Of a DNA stretch of 64,000 nucleotides, positions 60,001-64,000 are shown piece after piece. The translations under genes were made by a program, and so were the position numbers. Position 1 is the stretch's first letter. Every line of letters begins with the position of its first letter. The DNA comes from Bryum argenteum (Eukaryota > Streptophyta > Bryopsida > Bryales > Bryaceae), in the NCBI GenBank assembly GCA_037043015.1, contig CM073323.1:9917758-9981757 (forward strand), given 5' to 3'. The notes under the pieces are model-generated. The model ran no database searches, was not told the origin of the DNA, and saw only the letters and a list, made by a program, of their open reading frames with translations.

Positions 60001-61623
60001 TCAAAACTTAATTATCTTAATTTCACCAATCTACTTCAAAATGACATTTGCTAATTAACAATTCATTTATAAAAGTAACAAATAAACAATAACATCAAAA
60101 GAGAGCAATAACATGCTCTCACACATGTCACACCATGTTTCTGCCTAACAGACCTTCTCTAGTGCAGTCTCACCTGGACTCAGTAATCATGGTCCTAACT
60201 GTCCAACCATTCGCGCAAGAGGCAACGTAGCAGTATCGTGTGCTGCCCCATATGCAAATGTTGCTAGTCCAAGTCAACCGAAGAGAGCCCGGAAGGACCG
60301 AGGCCCCAACTGGTTGCCAACAGAGATTCTTGTGCTCATTCGTGCTAAGCGAGACATGTATTTCAAAGAACTTGACACGATTGACGGGTGTGATCTATTG
60401 ACTCCAGACAGTAGCAAGTGGATTCGCATTTCGCAGCAGATCATGCGGGCTGCTTTTTCTCCTTGCTTACGTGATAGACCCATGTGCAAGACCAAGTCCA
60501 ATCAGTTGATCCCTGAGTACAAGCGGATTGCAGACTATCTCATGCGGACAGGTAGGAACATACCAGATTATTGGGAGATGTCATGTGCAGAAAGAAAAGC
60601 AGAGGGACTGTCCCGTCCATTTGTGCAAGAGTTTTTCGATGCTATACATGAGTGGTACAGCAATCGCCCACTAATTCAGCCTCCCCACGTGCGTGACACG
60701 TTAGCCCCCAACGACATGAACTTTCAACCAACACAACATGACCACGAAGAAGTTGAGGATATTGATAGCGGTTTCGAAAATGAAGAACTCATGAGCTATC
60801 GCAGATGGACGGCTTCAAAACCATTGAGGAATCTTCCCAGCCACGCTCTCCACGCCGCAGCATGTCGATGCCAGCACAAGCAGCTCCTACTCATGACGCC
60901 ACACGAAGCCCAGGTTCCCGACCTTTTATGAGCGTACCGCCTGGCATCACCCCGCAAGTCATTAGCTCATCAGATAATACAACCTATGCAATGGGTAGAC
61001 GTCTCGGTAACACCGCAGTTCGAAGGAAGAACGTATCGGGTCACATAGTCATCGCAGAGGCAACGAAGGCAACGGGGGCGGTAATGGCGAGACAAATGCA
61101 AGAAATTGCAGATGCATCAAGGGAGTTGGAGCGCTCTAAGATTGAGGTCCAGTTGAAACTATTCACCGAACAAATGGCATACCAATGCGAAAAAGACCGA
61201 AGGATGTACGAAGATGTGGCCATTGCCAACGACAACGCCCGACTTGCAATAATAAAACAGGGAAACATGGTCACGTGCTTATCTGAGCTTTCTACAGTGC
61301 TGAGCAGAGGAATGACCATGCCTCCCCGCACACACTGGGATAAGAGTCATAAGACAACTGCACCTGCAGCGGAAGACTTCAACACTGTTGGCCATAACGC
61401 GCCAACTGCTACTGCGAATGCTGCCACTACAGCTGCCTTCACTACTGCTGCACTAAGTAGGCTTGCAAGAGCTGTGATTGCCGCCACTACAGGTGAAGAG
61501 AATGTGAGAGCTCCTGTGCATACTACCGAACCTACTGCTATTATAACTGCCATGTCTACTCCTGGCAAAGGAAGTGAACCTGCAGGAACACAAGTTCACG
61601 ACCGTGAGAACACAACCATGTAG
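57085..61623 (+). CDS. Harbinger Myb/trihelix-like DNA-binding protein
   Basis: Exon 1 at 57,085-57,164 (MENRLDAQQYGTQYGTPTHP, donor GATG|GTATGT) joins in phase to exon 2 at 60,168 (acceptor CTAGTGCAG). The protein runs on through KRARKDRGPNWLPTEILVLI, KWIRISQQIMRAAF, LIPEYKRIADYLMRTGRNIP and DYWEMSCAERKAEGL, a trihelix/SANT-type domain typical of the accessory protein of PIF/Harbinger elements. Such proteins bind the ends and carry the transposase into the nucleus. Near 60,805-60,830 the coding signal passes to another frame (FKTIEESSQPRSPRRSMSMP), by a hidden intron or a 1-base error. An alpha-helical stretch rich in E/K/R follows (about 61,080-61,270), and the frame ends at 61,623. The ~3-kb intron 1 holds an LTR retrotransposon. 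Intactness is uncertain. Confidence 0.7.
57399..58687 (-). repeat. LTR (left copy)
   Basis: Left long terminal repeat; 3' LTR if the element reads on the minus strand. It contains an internal direct repeat, ggatccactaggggattcat, near 58,390 and 58,440. Confidence 0.93.
58835..60123 (-). repeat. LTR (right copy)
   Basis: Right long terminal repeat, same length as the left copy. It differs from it by single-base insertions or deletions, mostly in homopolymer runs. Confidence 0.93.
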
Positions 61624-62193
61624 CATGATTGTGATATTCTAGAAGTCTTGAAACTGTCATGTACTTTGTTGTTGATTGCTCCTTAAATTGTCGTGAGTCT
61701 GCAACGAGCATAGCAACTGTTAGCATAGTTTTGGGACCCTAGGAAGGTGTGATTTCTGAACACATGTGAGCTCAGTCATTAGATTCCAAGTACTGTGAAA
61801 GCAAAACTTTGTTATCTACATACTTCTATTGGAATTCATTTCTTTGGAAATCAGCCATGGAATATTTAAGAGTACCGTGTGTTCATTGAAACCAAGTGCA
61901 TTTTCATTTTTGATTATAGTCTACATTGCATGCACATTTAGTATTTGTCTTTTTAAAAAAAAGGTGCGCCATGGTTGCATGACGTACCCGGATGATGCTT
62001 GGACCAAATCTGAGCGGAGAGCTGAGTACCATCCCAACCCCTGCTTCAACTACCTCCACAGCAAGCTCAGAATTTGGCATTTAGAATTCATGAACCAGTG
62101 TAATTTAATTTGATACTCTAATGTGAAGTTTTTAACTTCTTTTAAATGACAAACAAAACATCTGCAAGACTGTTTGAAAATCGTACCTTCGTG
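61624..62193. other. 3' interval between the convergent Harbinger genes
   Basis: Holds the 3' ends of both genes. A short plus-strand ORF near 61,970-62,110 has no recognised match. Confidence 0.5.
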
Positions 62194-63664
62194 TTAAGGT
62201 TGCGGTCGACGTCGTTGTGTTAGATACACACCAATATCCGTCCTCTTTTGGCTCCCCAACGCCGTGGCAATGCCGTCATCTATGGCCTCACCATCGTCCA
62301 CCACAGGTGCATCTTCATTGACTACCGCACCTTCCAAGCCTTCAATGCGCAGAATCTCTAGCAGTTCCTCGACTTCTTCATGTGATTGCCGGAGAAGAAC
62401 ATTATGTAGAATCGCACAGCATAAAATGACGTCCGGAGTGAAAGTAACATGTAAGGTTGACATTTCTTGCAACTCCCGAAATGATTGTTTAAGTATCCCG
62501 AATGCGTTCTCCACAACACAACGACCCCTTTGTAGCTTCTTATTAAAAAAGGCTTCCGAAATTGATGGGTCACGATGCCCTTTATGAGGAACCATGAGCC
62601 AAGGCAACAGAGGGTAACCCAAATCACCTATTATGCATGGTGTGAAACCATCAACCGCTAGTTGGGCCTGCATGAGATTTCCATGCATAGCTAAATTATA
62701 AAAGATGACCTACGCAGGATACGACTATCATTTGTCGATCCTGGCATTCCTAGATACAAGTCAAGAAACCGCTTATCACTATCGACCACTGCTTGGCAAT
62801 TAATGGTGTACCCACCAGATTTAAAATAATAGTAATCAGGAGCACCTATCCGAGGCTTCGAAATTCCAACATGACTTCCATCAATTGCACCAACTACGCC
62901 TGGTAATCCACAAAGGTTAGAGAACTTAGCTTGAATTTCTCTCAATCTCTCTCCAGTTGGCCACAGAATTTCGTGCCGCATGGTCTGTTTACAGCGTTCA
63001 CCACTTCACGTAGAACTTTTGAGACCGTACTACGACCGATGGCAAACATCTCGCTGCAAATGGTAAAGTTTGCACCGTGGGTCAACTTAAAGAGACTGCA
63101 AGCTACCCTCACTAGAACAGGAATCGCCACCCTATAATTTGTATTCTGTCGTTCTACGTGTCGCCTAAGGATCTCTGCCAAAGAAAAAATAGAGGACTTC
63201 GTCATACGAAACATGGACACCCATCGACTGTTGTCATACTGCTCTAATAAGAACCTGGAGAACCACGTTGTCGAGCGGGGCTTGACCCAGTATCCGATGT
63301 CATCATCGAAAAAAGAAAAAGTGGTACACAGGCGGTACTGATGTAGAGTGTTTCGCATTATGGCCTCTCCGTCTTGGAATGAGCCATCCATGCAGTGCAC
63401 TATGGCAGCAAGGGGATCCTCGTTTTCATCGTCACTGGGAACGATAAAAGGAAGCTCTTGTGCCTCATTAACCTTCAGAGGAGCATTACAAGCCAAACTG
63501 TGAATGCCACAACATTCGGTGGTGAGGTGAATGGGTCCATCAGTAACCCTAAACCAAATCAGTTCACACAATCGATAAGTAAATATGACCATTCGAAAAA
63601 CCCTGAACTGTACATGGCAATGCAAATCCGTAATGGAGGAACATAGAACACAAACCAACATCAA
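62194..63664 (-). pseudogene. PIF/Harbinger DDE transposase with two 1-base frameshifts
   Basis: Read on the minus strand. N-terminal helix-turn-helix part: RWVSMFRMTKSSIFSLAEIL, RVAIPVLVRVACSLFKLTHG, FAIGRSTVSKVLREVV. Catalytic domain: GVVGAIDGSHVGISKP (first Asp), FLDLYLGMPGSTNDSRILRR (second Asp) and GRCVVENAFGILKQSF (Glu). All three catalytic acids are present. The frame breaks twice by one missing T: near 62,970 (KF|LWPTGERL) and near 62,700 (RRSSF|YNLAMHGN). Each sits in a short T-run on the coding strand, so they may be sequencing errors in an otherwise intact gene. The start codon is not certain; 63,391 is one candidate. Confidence 0.85.
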
Positions 63665-64000
63665 AGATCCAGCTCCAACTCTCTAGGTTATGCTCTCATT
63701 AGATGTGGTCATTATCGTTGTTCAAAAGATCCAGCTTGCACCATAATTTTCTGCTGAATTGATCTGGGATGATATACTTTGGAATGTTAACGGTTAAACC
63801 TTTACGTTGCACTGAGTTTGATGAAGTGAGCACTTCTGAGTACTTTAATCTCGCTCAATTTGTTAAGATATTTTCTACTCTGGCATGACTCTGCTCTCTT
63901 GGAAGTTGATAGTAGTAGGTAAAGTTTACACCAGTTTTTCTTTGAACTGCAACTTTGAGCCCTGTTAAATGCTGCAGACCATTGCATATGAACACAGGAG
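63665..64000. other. Upstream of the Harbinger transposase, window end
   Basis: No gene is recognised. It may contain the promoter or right terminus of the Harbinger element. Confidence 0.4.

Larger units (their letters stand above)
57399..60123 (-). mobile_element. LTR retrotransposon with 147-bp interior, inserted in Myb-like intron 1
   Basis: Two direct 1,289-bp LTRs (57,399-58,687 and 58,835-60,123), each TGTGAG...CTCACA, flanked by a perfect 5-bp target duplication CATGT (57,394-57,398 and 60,124-60,128). The interior is only 147 bp with no coding capacity. On the minus strand, TTGGTGCGTTGCCGGG just inside the right LTR resembles the tRNA-Asp-type primer site of plant gypsy elements, so the element probably points left. 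I saw no base substitution between LTRs, only eight single-base indels. A recent, non-autonomous, internally deleted insertion. Confidence 0.93.
57085..63664. mobile_element. PIF/Harbinger element (coding span)
   Basis: Convergent Myb-like gene (plus) and DDE transposase (minus) next to each other, the standard two-gene layout. Terminal inverted repeats and TTA/TAA target duplications were not identified, so only the coding span is given. It was interrupted later by the LTR retrotransposon. Confidence 0.75.

Overview
The window is nuclear DNA from a land plant. It is AT-rich and intron-containing. It holds TIR-NB-LRR immune receptor genes, ROOT UVB SENSITIVE (DUF647) genes, plant-type CACTA, MULE and PIF/Harbinger elements, a Stowaway-like MITE and fragments of typical plant enzymes. 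Two hints point to a seedless plant (bryophyte, lycophyte or fern) rather than a flowering plant: the TIR motif reads LSHSGAQKDF, and a fragment of a SHIPPO/STPGR-repeat sperm-tail protein lies at about 56.5-56.7 kb. That placement is inference.

Left part (1-30.6 kb): a tandem segmental duplication. Copy A (1 to about 10,432) and copy B (about 23,148 to 30,587) each hold a divergent pair: the 5' exon of a TIR-NB-LRR gene on the minus strand and a RUS/DUF647 gene on the plus strand. An intergenic block of diverged ~270-bp repeats separates the two genes. Copy A carries ten copies of a 34-bp minisatellite where copy B has one. The complete TNL-B (17,869-23,693) has four exons and about sixteen 141-bp LRR super-repeats, but is broken by a 1-base frameshift and three in-frame stops. 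Further decayed LRR units trail to about 15.3 kb. The two RUS copies are damaged in different ways. Between the duplicates lie a MITE, a gypsy-like gag relic and an old solo LTR.

Middle part (30.9-39 kb): fragments of unrelated host genes (choline-transporter-like, inositol tetrakisphosphate kinase, enoyl-CoA hydratase), an intact orphan ORF of 291 codons and a 51-bp tandem repeat.

CACTA region (about 39.25-53.33 kb): a decayed TNP2-type transposase (minus strand) and a second Transposase_24-like ORF (plus strand). Exon fragments of an aldehyde dehydrogenase, an ankyrin protein, an aldehyde oxidase and a class III peroxidase lie between and beside them. The peroxidase lies inside an intron of the aldehyde oxidase. 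Many fragments keep their splice sites. This looks like repeated gene capture by a CACTA element and is the most striking feature of the window.

Right part (54-64 kb): a FAR1/MULE transposase cut off at the sperm-tail protein fragment, then a PIF/Harbinger element with its two convergent genes (Myb/trihelix-like on plus, DDE transposase on minus). Intron 1 of the Myb-like gene holds an LTR retrotransposon with two 1,289-bp LTRs, only 147 bp of internal DNA and a perfect 5-bp target duplication. No rRNA gene, complete tRNA gene or CRISPR array was seen. Very little of the window looks like an intact host gene.
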